Shown here: positions 30,683 to 41,023 of the stretch, piece by piece
How the letters are laid out: the number at the start of each line of letters is the position of its first letter
Numbering within the stretch: the stretch's first letter is position 1
Origin: Hypomyces perniciosus
Lineage: Eukaryota; Ascomycota; Sordariomycetes; Hypocreales; Hypocreaceae
Length of the DNA: 64,000 bases
Reading direction: 5' to 3'
Assembly (NCBI GenBank): GCA_008477525.1
Contig: SPDT01000002.1
Location: forward strand, 3,038,001 to 3,102,000
Position numbers and translations under genes: made by a program
The notes under the pieces: model-generated
Database searches by the model: none
The model's input: the letters and a program-made list of their open reading frames with translations, nothing else
Told to the model about the DNA's origin: nothing

Positions 30683-31528
30683 ATGACCTCTATCAACGAA
30701 ACCGCCAAGGCCCTCAAAGCCCTCCACCAACCTGGCCAACCCATCATCTTCTGTAACATCTGGGACATCCCCTCTCTCAACACCCTCCTCTCTCTCAACT
30801 CATCCTCCCCCAAACCTGTCAGAGCCATCGCCACAGCCTCCTGGGCCATCGCCGCCTCCCACGGCCTCAACGACGAAGACCTCACCCTGGACCTCAACCT
30901 CCAAACCATCAGAGCCCTCGGCCCCCTCTGCACCAATGCAAACATCCCTCTAAGCGTCGACCTCCAAGACGGCTACGGCCCCAACATCCAAACCGCCATC
31001 ACCGCAGCCATCAAAGCCGGTGCCGCAGGCGCCAACATCGAAGACAGTATCCCCTCCGCTGGTTTCGACAAGGGCATTTCCGGCTCCCTCTACGACGCTG
31101 ATGAGCAAGTTCAACGTCTGAAATCAGCTCTTCAAGCAGCCAAGAATGCAGGCAGCCCCGATTTTGTCCTCAACGCCCGGTGCGACATCTTCCGCCTGGA
31201 CGACTCTCCTACTCTCGACTACGAGATTAGACTAGCAGAAGGTATTAAACGCGGCAAGGCATATCTCGAAGCCGGTGCCACAACTATCTTTTTCTGGGGC
31301 GGTAGAGGAAGAGGTCTCAGAACCGAAACAGTTGAGAGGCTGGTCAAGGAACTGGATGGCAGGGTAGCCGTTCTCCTATCAGGGAGTCCAGGAGCGCACA
31401 CAACAGTAGAACTCGCCAAGATTGGTGTCGCAAGGATCAGTGTAGGCCCTAGTATGTTCCTCGCGGCCATGGATGCATTCAAAAAGACGGCTTTGAACAT
31501 GCTGAGTGGTTGTGGATTGGCCGCTTAA
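30683..31528 (+). CDS. PEP mutase / isocitrate lyase superfamily enzyme
   Basis: A single exon of 281 residues. Motifs of the ICL/PEPM TIM barrel: IFCNIWDIPSL, IATASWAIAASHG, the metal-binding SVDLQDGYG, GANIEDS, FVLNARCDIF, AYLEAGATTIFFWGG and ISVGPSMFLAAM. The isocitrate lyase signature KKCGH is absent, so it is a carboxyphosphonoenolpyruvate mutase or oxaloacetate/2-methylisocitrate-lyase-like member. Reaction class: cleavage or formation of C-C or P-C bonds next to an alpha-keto acid; the actual substrate is unknown. Codon use is strongly C-ending in the 5' half, unlike nearby accessory genes. Confidence 0.9.
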   Translation: MTSINETAKALKALHQPGQPIIFCNIWDIPSLNTLLSLNSSSPKPVRAIATASWAIAASHGLNDEDLTLDLNLQTIRALGPLCTNANIPLSVDLQDGYGPNIQTAITAAIKAGAAGANIEDSIPSAGFDKGISGSLYDADEQVQRLKSALQAAKNAGSPDFVLNARCDIFRLDDSPTLDYEIRLAEGIKRGKAYLEAGATTIFFWGGRGRGLRTETVERLVKELDGRVAVLLSGSPGAHTTVELAKIGVARISVGPSMFLAAMDAFKKTALNMLSGCGLAA

Positions 31529-31809
31529 CCTGCATTTAGGTAGTTGATGGTGAACGAAATACTGAAAGGGATCATGAAAACTCCATGAATTAAACGCACA
31601 ATAGTATCTCGAACAAATTTATTCGTTTGGCCTTGTTAATCATGCTATTAAAATGGGCGTTCGTTGCGAACTATCTAGTCCCCTCTCAATCATGCATGGC
31701 ATGTTCAGTCCAAGACCAGGGCCACCGTTTACCAGACAAATCATTTATGGCTAAAGACATGACATGGATGCATACGACCACTGATCTACCGCCTCTGATC
31801 TCCTCCTGT

Positions 31810-32456
31810 TCAATCCGAAGCTGACTTGTCTCGAAACTCATCCCCAGTCAATTCATCACTGCGTTCCTGCGCAGTGCAGTTCGCTGGTCGCGATACCTGA
31901 ATCAAGAATCCCCATCCACTGCCCATCCAGATGCCTCCATTTCCCCCTGAGACGCACTTGGCTGTCAACGGATTCCACATCCGTCCAACAGCCTCGCTGA
32001 GTTCAACCCGAACATCTTCTCTCTTCGGTGCACAAACAACGGTTTGACAACAGTACTGGGAGACGGATCTGCATGTCCCGCTCTTGACCACCAGTTTGCG
32101 CGTTACTTGATCCACAAGCTCCTCCCAATGACCCATGGTGTATGGGCAACCCACTCTGTCGGGGGAGTTATTCTTTAGACAAGCATGTGAGCAGGCAATG
32201 TTATTCTCAACGAAGGGGAACCGAGTTGGTCACTTACCGGTATGCATGCGATAGTCTCAGGGTTGGCAGACTGCTCAATAAGGTAGTCATAAGGGTCCAA
32301 GCCAGTGTGTTGTTTGATGTCATGGACCGGAAATTCTTCGATTTTTGGTTGAGATTTCTGAGAAGATGCCGGCGGGTTGGCCATGGATGTATCGACGACA
32401 CCACAGAGCCCCGACCCGACGAGAAGCATAGTTAACAGCAACGTAGTGGAATGCAT
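31810..32456 (-). CDS. small secreted cysteine-containing protein
   Basis: Two exons, 32456-32238 and 32172-31810, give 193 residues. The N-terminus MHSTTLLLTMLLVGSGLCG is a clear signal peptide, with cleavage probably within residues 17-26. After splicing, cysteines are grouped in the second half (SGTCRSVSQYCCQTVVCAP, then one near TAKCVSGG and one in PANCTAQE). The acceptor at 32173 (TCTAAAG) is preferred because the nearer GACAG breaks the frame. No domain is recognised. Size, signal and Cys content fit a secreted effector-like or cell-wall protein. Confidence 0.7.
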
Positions 32457-33290
32457 TTTTAGTGTCCGAAATTGATAGAAGTGGTGTCTCGGTGATGAAA
32501 AGTTGAAGCGGTCGATAGTAAACTGTTGATTACAAAGAGAAGATGGTGGGTTGAAGTGTTGGTTACATCTCATAGTTTCGAGGAGGTAATCATCTGTTCT
32601 CGGAAGCAGCCACAGGAGGTTCGATGAATAGGAAGGAAGTTTCATCCTTGAAGTGTCTTATCCCAGGTCGCCTCCAGGAAGCGACTCTCTCGCCAAAACC
32701 CCCCAGAAATCATGGTCAGCCTGCAGGGTAGGTGGCAGCTGACATGTTGCACAAAGTCTGAAGCAAGCATCACCCACATGCAGGACTTTGAACAGGAGGC
32801 ATGACCCATTGTTCACTCGTTTAGTGTACAGTAGTTTTTATTTAGTAAAAATCATGGGTGTGGAAAACGTAGAGGAGAAGTCGAATGTAGAGGCAGCTGA
32901 TGGAGGCTACAGCAAATGTTCTCCAAATGAGTGTTCATTCATGTCTGTACCACTCATATTCAATTGTCCAGTGAAAGGGAGGGAACAAATTCGCATCACC
33001 AAAAGAGATAGATTTATGCATAAGTTTGTTTGGAAAGGTCACACACGGGGCTGCCTCCTGTCGTATGGTGACAGGTTCAATCAGTCTCCAGCTTCTCTCT
33101 GTAGAACACACTATTGTGGCATAAAAACAAAAAGGCTTGAGGAAATCAGACAAGCAATCCAAGTTTCGCAGTAGTAGCGATGACAAACATCTTAATATCA
33201 ACCCATTGGTACTCCTTTAACTCGTAACATGTAAGACATCACATGGCTTTCTTTTGTTGTTCATCCAAGACATCCCTTCCGACCTCTACT
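32457..33290. other. intergenic
   Basis: About 830 nt: the promoter of the secreted protein and the downstream region of the BIM1-like gene. Open frames on the plus strand here have no family support. Confidence 0.4.
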
Positions 33291-34204
33291 CTACTGCTGC
33301 AAGTTCTGCATCCTCACACTCGAAACCGAGCCAGACTCTCTCTCAGGCTGATCCCACTTCACACCTCGAGCCGAGTGCTGCTGCCTCAAAGCATTCAAGC
33401 GCTGCTGCTTGCGTCGATAAACCAGGAACACCGCTCCAGCAACCAACCCGATAGCAGCAACGCATCCAACAACAATGCCCGCAATCGCGCCGCCCGAAAG
33501 GCCAGAGCTTCCAGGTGAAGGTGCTGGGGTAGGGGTGCTTGAGCCAGGCTGACCTCCCGAACCACCTTTCGACGGCGGGGGCTGCGTGGCGTTGAAGCAA
33601 GGGACGGGGACGTCAAAGTCGGAAAGCTCAACGTAGGTGATATCCGCGCAGGCGTAGAAGGTCTCGTTCTCGGGCTTATCGAACTGGGAGATGAACTTCA
33701 TCTGTAGAGTAGCGTTTGCGCCTGCCTTGACGGACGAGGGGGCATTCGCTACGGGGACACAGGTGTGACCCAGGTCAAGCTCACGGAAGGCACTGGCTTC
33801 AATGAGTGTGTTGAAGTCAGTGTTGGACTTGGGATCTGTGGCATGGAAGGTCAGTTGAAGCCATCATGTGTTGAACGTTGGGAAGCATAAATACCTTGAA
33901 GATATGAAACACTGAGCACAAGATCGAAAGACTCGTCTTGCGCAACCAGGGCAATCTTTCCGTTGGCTGTTGCCCATTAGCTGCAATTACATAGTCTCAG
34001 CTACTACAAGAGAGTCATACTCAGGGGGAATTTGGTACGGTTTGCAGGACTGGCAATGGATCCGCAAGGCGCAGTGTTGTCAGCGGCCGCAGACCACACT
34101 CTGTCAGGAGGCCACATAAATGCCGCAGGGCCCATATCATCAGCCGCAGAAGCAACGCCCATCATTAAGGCCAGGCCGGCCATGAAAGCCTTCAAGGGAG
34201 CCAT
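33291..34204 (-). CDS. BIM1-like (X325-type) surface protein with C-terminal membrane segment
   Basis: Three exons, 34204-34021, 33966-33895 and 33835-33291, give 266 residues. A signal peptide is followed by PAAFMWPPDRVWSAAADNT, APCGSIASPANRTKFPLT, KIALVAQDESFDLVLSVSYL, NTDFNTLIEA, LGHTCVPVANAPSSVKAG and FYACADITYVELSDF. This is the conserved layout of the copper acquisition factor BIM1-like domain. Next come a Pro/Ser/Gly-rich linker and one hydrophobic helix (AIAGIVVGCVAAIGLVAG) with a basic YRRKQQR stop-transfer. Predicted mature N-terminus is Ala-Asp-Asp rather than the copper-binding His of BIM1/X325, so copper chemistry may be absent. Located at the plasma membrane facing the wall. Confidence 0.82.
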
Positions 34205-35196
34205 AGTGAGCAGATGTGTATGGAATACTACCAGCAAAGGGGACTGGAAGAAGGGTCTGGTCGAGGGTTGCAGAGTGGACGCAGACCAAAGGGCTAAAGA
34301 GAGAGGCGTTCCGACCTACTTATCCACGGCCACCACCCCCGCCCGCTCAAAAGAGGCTTCACATGCATTACGATACCTCCAAGTACGGCTTCCCCTCCCT
34401 ATGGTCGTATTTGGTGAGAAAAAACTTCATAGGTTGGGCATCCCGAATGGAAAAGAGGGGGCTGCGAATCCGGTCACACCACCTTCGGGTCTGACGCATG
34501 GCCGAGCAAATCCGAGTAGTGAATTCTAGTTTCTTCTTTAACTTGCAATAGTTTTCCCATTCACGCTTGGTCTTGGGAAGAAACCGAACTAGCATTGTCA
34601 GCCAAGGATGGCCAAGGCAATATGAGGGATTATCAGATGATCAGATTAGATGGCAATTTTTCATCTGATAAGATGTGATCGTTTTTCTTAATTGGCTAGT
34701 CACCGCATCGTCCCCACCAGGTCCACTAAGAGTGACCCACCACTCTCGTATGGCTTCATTTGCATCGTTAGTCTTGCGAGCACAACAAGGGTTCTAAGCC
34801 GTATTTTTCCACCAGCCGATGTCGGATTCTACCGATCATGCATGAAAGTGGCTGCCTATAGTTGCATTTTAGTCAGAGGCGGTAGTAAACTGTTGGCTAA
34901 CGGATATCTTGGCGGCTCGGGGATCCCAGTTGGTTCAATGGTCCGAGAAGGTCGTAATGACAAGACTTCTGGGGCTTCCAGGACAGGCTGGTGGAACAGA
35001 ACGAGCGTCCCTTTGTTTAATTCGACTTGCATTCGGGGAACCGGTACGCCGAAATGCCCTTGGAGTATAAGTAAGCTCCTATCCCTTCGGTGAGAGGGCC
35101 AAGCAACTCTAGACAGCTTTAACATCAATCGGACCTAACAGGTACCACACTCACCACTTGTCATTCGTTCAGCCATTTGCCCCCAATCCAATCAAG
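34205..35196. other. intergenic
   Basis: Divergent spacer of about 1 kb between the BIM1-like gene and the GPI-type protein gene. No supported gene is seen. Confidence 0.45.
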
Positions 35197-35931
35197 ATGC
35201 ATATGCTTTCCACTGCTGTTGTTCTTGGCTCGTTGGCCTCTGGAGCCCTCGCTGCTGCTGAGTTTTTCACCCTCCCCAGGGCGGTTCTCTTGGAGCGCCA
35301 ACAGAGCGGCAGTCCGGTGTACCAATGCCACGCCAACTGCGGTATGCTCACAGATTCCCATGATAACCAAGAGCCATACTAACAAGTGACATAAGGCTAT
35401 ACCATTCAGAATGCCACTGGCGGCACGGCCTATTGCAAGGACCCCAACTGGCTTAAGCTCCTAGACGGATGCCTCAACTGCGCGCTCGAGAACAACATCT
35501 GGAAGGACTACGGCGGTCCCGTCTCTGGCGTCGCGAAGGCATGCGGGTTGGATGCTACTCCAAAGCCTTCTGGAGGTGCTGGTGGCACCACCGCTGCCCA
35601 GACCACTCAGGCCCCAAGCACCTCTGCCGTCGTGGTGCCTACCACAACCGCTGCTAACACCGTTAGCACTGTTGAGTCCATCTCAACTTCTCAGAAGAGC
35701 TCTGTGGCTGTTACTACTTCTGCTCCCTCAGCCGCGCCAACTACCTCGACTATCAGGTCCAACACTGTAAGCTTATCAGCCCTTTTAATAACGTACCTAT
35801 GGCTAATAATTGGGCAAAAGACTTCAACCACGGGGCCTTCCACTGTGCCTACCTCTGGAGGATCTCACATCCAGTACACGGGTGCTCTTGTTGCTGGATT
35901 GGCCGCTCTGCTGGCTGTTGGATTGATGTAA
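35197..35931 (+). CDS. probable GPI-anchored secreted protein with Ser/Thr-rich stalk
   Basis: Three exons, 35197-35341, 35396-35766 and 35821-35931, give 208 residues. Signal peptide MHMLSTAVVLGSLASGALAA. A compact Cys-containing domain follows: YQCHANCGYTIQ, AYCKDPNWLKLLDGCLNC, ALENNIWKDYGGPV and AKACG. Then comes a long Thr/Ser/Ala/Val stalk and a C-terminal hydrophobic tail (GALVAGLAALLAVGLM), as in GPI-attachment signals. The second intron has a GGCTAAT branch point and an AAAAG acceptor. Fungal proteins of this build sit in the wall or plasma membrane; the function is unknown. Confidence 0.8.
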
Positions 35932-36100
35932 TGAATTGTGACCTGTTTTTCGATTCCCGACAGTAAATTGTCGCAGTAATTAGGACGTAATAGAGGGGAT
36001 TTTTTGCTCGCGAATAATCATTTGATACGGTACATAAACCATTATTGAAGTCATGCTGTCTCATAAATCGTCAGATATCCTCACCGTGTTGCCAACCCAC

Positions 36101-36526
36101 CTACTTCAATGCCATGCCACCAAAAGCTCGATCAAGCTGAGCGCCCTGATCAGACGCCAAGTCTCCGTCCCCGCCTTGATCACTCGGTCCTGAAAGCGGC
36201 GATATACTCGGCTCTGTTTGCTGCGCCGATGCCGCCCGCTCAGGTTCTAGAAGTCGAGATTCGCTATCCAGCCACCCCGGTGCCAGCCTCCTCTTCTCGG
36301 CAAGTTCTCGCTCCTTGATGCTCTCCTCAAGCCCCCGCAAGTCTCGGTCTGCATCTTCCTGCATCTTGGTAATGTGGGCTTGAAGCGCACGACAAGATGC
36401 GATGATGTCGTCTGGATGCGCAGAATGACCAGAGCTTGATACTACATAGCGCGGTTTTGGCTGCGATGAAGGGTCATCCGATGCGGTTGGGATGCCTACA
36501 GATGAGGGAGGAATGTTTGAAGGCAT
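36101..36526 (-). CDS. small uncharacterised fungal protein
   Basis: From the ATG at 36526 the protein has 141 residues. An in-frame ATG at 36658 would add 44 residues that look like 5' UTR translation. The N-terminal part is Pro/Ser-rich. A helical, charged middle (ALQAHITKMQEDADRDLRGL, ESIKERELAEKRRLAPGWL) could form a short coiled coil. The tail ends DRAFGGMALK. No known domain is recognised. A compact coding-like composition, lacking introns, supports a real gene. Confidence 0.55.
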   Translation of the reverse strand: MPSNIPPSSVGIPTASDDPSSQPKPRYVVSSSGHSAHPDDIIASCRALQAHITKMQEDADRDLRGLEESIKERELAEKRRLAPGWLDSESRLLEPERAASAQQTEPSISPLSGPSDQGGDGDLASDQGAQLDRAFGGMALK

Positions 36527-37076
36527 CGTCTTGAAGTTGTAGGAGAGCGTGGTGGCAGTTGGGAGAGAGACAAAAGGAGAAACAGTCAGAGGCACTTGCT
36601 CAAGAAGCGGATGTGGGCCTTGGATCATATCAGTATATAATGCGATTGCAGGCTGCATTCGGCATATTCACTCACGGCTATTGTGCATGGTGGGAGGAGA
36701 TGAATGCCTGCTGCTGTTCTCTTCTGTGTGGATTGGACTCTGAATGCGCCGGCAAGCGGTTATCGAGTATGAGCCGATACAAGCGTATATAAGCTGTCGC
36801 CTCACGATCAGGATACTAAGACAGGGCGATCGACACTTCAGCTGGTCAGCGCTGCAGGACTGTTGGATGATTTGGTTGATCTGTTGGGATGCAAATGGCG
36901 TAACGATCGCGGAGCTACGATCTAGCCGCCAGAGGCCCCACACCAGATCATACTGCTTATCGATAAGACCTCTGGTGCAGCTACCCCACGATCCCTCATT
37001 TTTGTCTCAGAAGTTGCACTCTTTCAAGTTTCAACAGCACAAGCTCTCAATACGCTTCGGCACCAAAGCGGACATA

Positions 37077-37997
37077 ATGCTGCCCACAACAATCCGATCG
37101 CCGCCCTCAGTGGCTGACTACGTGCCCCTTGCCGAGTACCAATCGCAAACCCCAGAGTCATTCACGGATGGCAAGCCAATCCTGCATTTCCACATCGCGA
37201 GCGCAAAGGCGACTGTTCCTCGTTCTCAAGGCGGTAGCTTGGCTGTCTTCCCTGCCGACGCTCCTACAGCTGCGAGCCGTGATTCAGATGAAAGTGGCGC
37301 AGGTGAAGAGCTCATCGAGCAGACAGTCGACGTGTTTGTGACCTCGGAGTATGCAACCGATCCTCTCAATACTTGAACCTGTGCACCAGCGGGCGACTCA
37401 CAGTCAGCTAGGAATTTCACCATCTTCAGCCAGCAATCTGAGTGTGGCGTCTCAATTCCGTACCCTTCCATCTCCATTCACGCCATCAAACAAGCCAGCG
37501 GCTCCCAGGCCATCTGGATGCAGCTCGATTTCGCAGACGGCGGCGCTGACGACGACGACTTCCAAACCGTCGAACTTACCATCATCCCACCAGCTTCCTC
37601 TGAAGCCAACACAGCATCGCAGTTTTACGAGGCAATCGCCAGCTGCTCCAATCTACACCCCGACCCCAACGCCGACGAGGACGACGAAGATGACTACGAT
37701 CGCATCGTGATTGAAGGTAGTGCCGAGCACGAGGCAATCGAGGGCTTCTCGGGCGTCCTGCGCGGTGCCGTAGACGGCAGCCTGCCGCCACCCATGCCAG
37801 GCAGTGGCGGATGGATCACCGCCGATAACATGCACGAGTTCTTCGACGAGAGCGGTAACTGGATAGGAGGCGGCGAAGTGGTGGAGTTGGGCGAAGGGGC
37901 TGGTAGGACGCGTCCGCGGGACGAATTGGACAATGACGGTGTCAACGGCCACGATCACGACGAGGATCCGGACAATAAGCGACCGAGAGTCGACTGA
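37077..37997 (+). CDS. LOT5: ICln / Lot5-like protein (regulator of volume decrease domain)
   Basis: Two exons, 37077-37348 and 37412-37997, give 285 residues. After splicing the PH-like core reads FVTSENFTIFSQQSECGVSI and PYPSISIHAIKQASGSQAIW, then MQLDFADGG and acidic stretches (DADEDDEDD-type) as in pICln. The C-terminal half has GGWITADNMHEFFDESGNW, a conserved segment of fungal Lot5/ICln proteins, and a final basic KRPRVD that may act as a nuclear signal. Metazoan ICln chaperones Sm proteins into the methylosome; yeast Lot5 is linked to the cold response. Cytosol/nucleus. The acceptor CAGCTAG at 37411 is chosen because CAG at 37407 gives a stop. Confidence 0.8.
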
Positions 37998-38302
37998 GGT
38001 TGCTACGTTGAGAGCCTTTTGCAGAAAGGGGTGAGGGACAGGTAGCATGGCGTTTTGGTAAATTCCAAAGGAAACAAAGGGTCTTGGTATCCAGAAGATA
38101 GAAGTTGGTCTACCTACACAAGAGGTAGTAGAAGTGAGTAGCTATCGCAAATACATACATGAAAGGGCCGCTGATTAAAATCTAAAGGGTATTACATGAA
38201 TCCATTCCAAGCCGTTCCCCCCAATACCAGAATTCTCAATGTTCATCAGAGAAAAGGATATTTGATGTGTGTTTCGCGCCAAATAGAAATGTCAAGACCT
38301 TG

Positions 38303-41023
38303 TCATATCCTCAAGCCTCGCTTCCTCGCCTCCCTCTCAGGCGAACCAAGCAAGAACCCGTCCTTGTCATACAATCCCAAGGTCTCCACACTCTCACGCT
38401 GGTGATTCCGCCTCCGCTCCTCGGGGACCAATTCCTCGACGGGTCCCAACCTCTGCTTGATGACTGGAGGTCTCCATGCTACTGTACGAGTGACTTCCAT
38501 CGCAGGATCGCGTCCAACATTTGCTCTGCGCTGACCCTCGCGGAGGACAGCGGAGGACTGGTCGTCTGCGATACGCGACATGCGCAACCCCAAGCCTTGA
38601 TTCTCCTTGCCATAGCCCCGGGTGTCTGGGCTGAGGAAACCACCTGGGTGGCCTTGGCGAGATCGTGCGCCTCGCTGCTGGTTATTGTTCTTCTTGTGGG
38701 CAGTGAGCCTACCCATGTTAAGGTAATTTCTGTTGCTGATCGTTCCAGAAGGGTTCAAAATCATCGACCGGGGCTTTATCAGTCCACCGCTCAGTGTGCC
38801 ATGTATGGGAGGCGAATCGCCCTCGGCAACGACAGTCGATGTCATGGACGACGCAACGCTGTACGAGCTCACCATGCTGTTCATGCGCCGCAACTGTGAA
38901 ATAGTGCTACCCACGGCGGGACCATCCGTGACGGAACGAACAGTTGAGCGTCGAGAAGGCGAGCCAGTTAGCCTTGATGAGGGTTCAACGGTAGATTCCA
39001 CAGTGTAGACAGAGCTTGATGTTGACCGACTGCGCGTGGGACCATCTGTTAGGCTTCTTGGTCGCGGCGATGGTGCTGTAATGGCATTCCCGTCAGGACC
39101 CGTCAGGCTAGTTGGTGGGAGTGGCAGGGCCCGTCCGGGCTCTGTGCTCGCTAGGAGAATAGACAGGATCTCCTGTTCATCATACGGCGACAGTGAAAGC
39201 TCGGATCCATTGACTCTCACCATGGGAGTCGAGAGCGAGCTGCTGGCATCGTACCACTCAGCTTTTGGTGTATCCCTCGCTGGCACCTCCGTGACGTCGG
39301 AGTCAGACTCCACCGAGACTGACACAAAGCTGGCATCGGATGGTGCTTCGGAAAGGGAAGGTGTCTTGAGCAGCTCATGAAGCTTTGGCTCGATGTCCTC
39401 GAGTTGCTCTGTCGCAGGTCGCTCCAAGGGAGCAAGCTCAGAGATGGGGGATACTAGACTCTCTCGTCCCATGCCAGACTGCGAAACAACTGAGACGGGT
39501 CTCAACGGTGACGGCATCGCAGACTCATCAATGACGTATCTCGTCAGAGAAGCCGAGGTCAAAGTCTTGGTTCTTCTGAGCGAGTCAAAGTTCGAAGGTC
39601 GCTGTCTCGTCTGCCAACTAGGCCTCCTACGTGGGAAACCCCGTTCAACAAAGGGATCATCTTCTGCCGTTCGAGCTTCGGGCTTCTTCTCCTCCGGCTC
39701 GTTCACACTGTACAGGGTTGACAGCGAGCTCGACTCATCGCTGTCGTAGGACATGCGGCGCTCTGGGCTTCGCTGGGGGCTCTGTCGCTGAGGATTCTGT
39801 CGCTGAGGATTCTGTCGTTGAGGACTCTGTCGCTGAAAATTTTGCATCTCAGGGAATTGCAGTAGAGGGAACTGGAACTGAGGATACTGCATCTGCGGGA
39901 ATTGCATCTGAGGCATCGGCATATGAGGGTTTTGCCTCTGCGGGCTCTGTCGTTGTGGGCTTTGCATCGGTCTCAGAGGGCTTCGTTGCTGTTCCCGTTC
40001 CGGACTCGTGTTCATCAACTCCTGCGTCGCCGCAGCAATCAAACTGTTTGCCGCACTTCCAATCGAGCTCACTGAAGCATGTCTGCTCGCCGTCCTCGGC
40101 GTACCGGCGTGTAATCCCACTCTCTTGCTGGGGCTTTGCGACATCCTCCAACCACCCACCGATCCCTGAGAGGAAACTGTTCGATAACTCCGTGGCGTCT
40201 TCGTCGGCGAGCCCTTGGTCGGGGACGACCTCGGTGTTTTCACAGGAGGTCTCTGATGTCCATCTCGAAGCCTCCTATCCGTAGAATGCAGAATGACCTT
40301 GAGGTCAGAATCCGTCGCCGAGGGCCGCACATGCACCGGCTGGGGAACTTGCACCATACCTCCTCTCGCTGTTCCCCTGGGCGCCTCATTCGAACTCCTC
40401 GGCGGCTTCAACGCCTGGCTCATATGGCTAGCATTCAAGGCCCTATCATCACCACTCCTCATCTCTCCCTTCTCCGCAACCCCCAAATTTGGCAACGTGG
40501 GCACACGTCCAAACCAACTATCCCGACTAAACCACGACTCCTTCGCACTCCTGCCCATCTTCGGCCCATGCAAATCATCTTCATCCACCCAACTCCTCGA
40601 CCTCTTCCTCCCTCTCACCGGCCCATTGTTTGATCCAAACAATCCCCCAAAGCTATTATACGAGGGCAACGGCGGCAAAACCGGCGCTGCCGACAACGAA
40701 AACCGACTCGAAAACCTGCTCGACAACCCACTCGCCGACTCCGTTCCCCCCAGCTTTCGCTTCGTGAGTCGCATCGACAGAGGGGGCATCAAAGAGCTTG
40801 AATTCGAATATCCGTATACCGTCTGCGGTCCTAGCTGGTTCTTCTTCTTGACCCACCACACAAGGAGCAAGCCGATCGTCGTGAAGAGCAATACGCCTCC
40901 GCACAGCGCAATGGCAAGCAGCCATCCAAGCCCTAGCCCATGGCTAGTCTGCTCCGTTTCGCTTCTTCGTAGAAAATGCATCATGTAGTCGACTTCATCC
41001 AGTCTCTCAGGCGGGAGCTTCAT
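38303..41023 (-). CDS. large single-pass membrane protein with disordered, repeat-bearing cytoplasmic region
   Basis: One uninterrupted frame. From the ATG at 41023 it gives 906 residues; ATGs at 40984 and 40981 are alternatives. One transmembrane helix lies at about 31-57 (GLGWLLAIALCGGVLLFTTI, GLLLVWWV) followed by a KKK stop-transfer. The rest is Ser/Pro/Arg-rich and disordered, with SP/TP phosphorylation-type sites, and a tandem 5-residue repeat of the QRQSP/QRQNP type in the centre. The C-terminal ~120 residues are more conserved-looking (SDTRGYGKENQGLGLRMSRI, VAWRPPVIKQRLGPVEELVP). Such proteins are found across Pezizomycotina without known function; a membrane-anchored scaffold is only a guess. 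Confidence 0.75.
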   Translation of the reverse strand: MKLPPERLDEVDYMMHFLRRSETEQTSHGLGLGWLLAIALCGGVLLFTTIGLLLVWWVKKKNQLGPQTVYGYSNSSSLMPPLSMRLTKRKLGGTESASGLSSRFSSRFSLSAAPVLPPLPSYNSFGGLFGSNNGPVRGRKRSRSWVDEDDLHGPKMGRSAKESWFSRDSWFGRVPTLPNLGVAEKGEMRSGDDRALNASHMSQALKPPRSSNEAPRGTARGGMVQVPQPVHVRPSATDSDLKVILHSTDRRLRDGHQRPPVKTPRSSPTKGSPTKTPRSYRTVSSQGSVGGWRMSQSPSKRVGLHAGTPRTASRHASVSSIGSAANSLIAAATQELMNTSPEREQQRSPLRPMQSPQRQSPQRQNPHMPMPQMQFPQMQYPQFQFPLLQFPEMQNFQRQSPQRQNPQRQNPQRQSPQRSPERRMSYDSDESSSLSTLYSVNEPEEKKPEARTAEDDPFVERGFPRRRPSWQTRQRPSNFDSLRRTKTLTSASLTRYVIDESAMPSPLRPVSVVSQSGMGRESLVSPISELAPLERPATEQLEDIEPKLHELLKTPSLSEAPSDASFVSVSVESDSDVTEVPARDTPKAEWYDASSSLSTPMVRVNGSELSLSPYDEQEILSILLASTEPGRALPLPPTSLTGPDGNAITAPSPRPRSLTDGPTRSRSTSSSVYTVESTVEPSSRLTGSPSRRSTVRSVTDGPAVGSTISQLRRMNSMVSSYSVASSMTSTVVAEGDSPPIHGTLSGGLIKPRSMILNPSGTISNRNYLNMGRLTAHKKNNNQQRGARSRQGHPGGFLSPDTRGYGKENQGLGLRMSRIADDQSSAVLREGQRRANVGRDPAMEVTRTVAWRPPVIKQRLGPVEELVPEERRRNHQRESVETLGLYDKDGFLLGSPEREARKRGLRI
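39781..39965. repeat. in-frame tandem repeats inside the membrane-protein gene
   Basis: A 15-nt unit (TCTGTCGCTGAGGAT on the plus strand) occurs about four times at 39781-39840 with substitutions. Degenerate copies with CTGxATxTG spacing extend to about 39965. They encode QRQSP/QRQNP-like and MQFPQ-like units. Confidence 0.8.

Noticed and set aside
32854..33174. 107-codon open frame starting MGVENVEEKSNVEAADGG on the plus strand
   Set aside because: No recognised motif, no neighbouring exons, and it lies between two minus-strand genes in AT-rich spacer; chance is more likely.
39631..40284. 217-codon open frame antisense to the membrane-protein gene, rich in Ala/Glu/Asp/Gly repeats
   Set aside because: The repeats mirror the tandem repeat of the sense gene; the shadow frame has no independent signal.
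40136..40988. two long plus-strand frames opposite the membrane-protein gene
   Set aside because: Low-complexity shadow of the Ser/Pro-rich sense frame; no promoter or domain.
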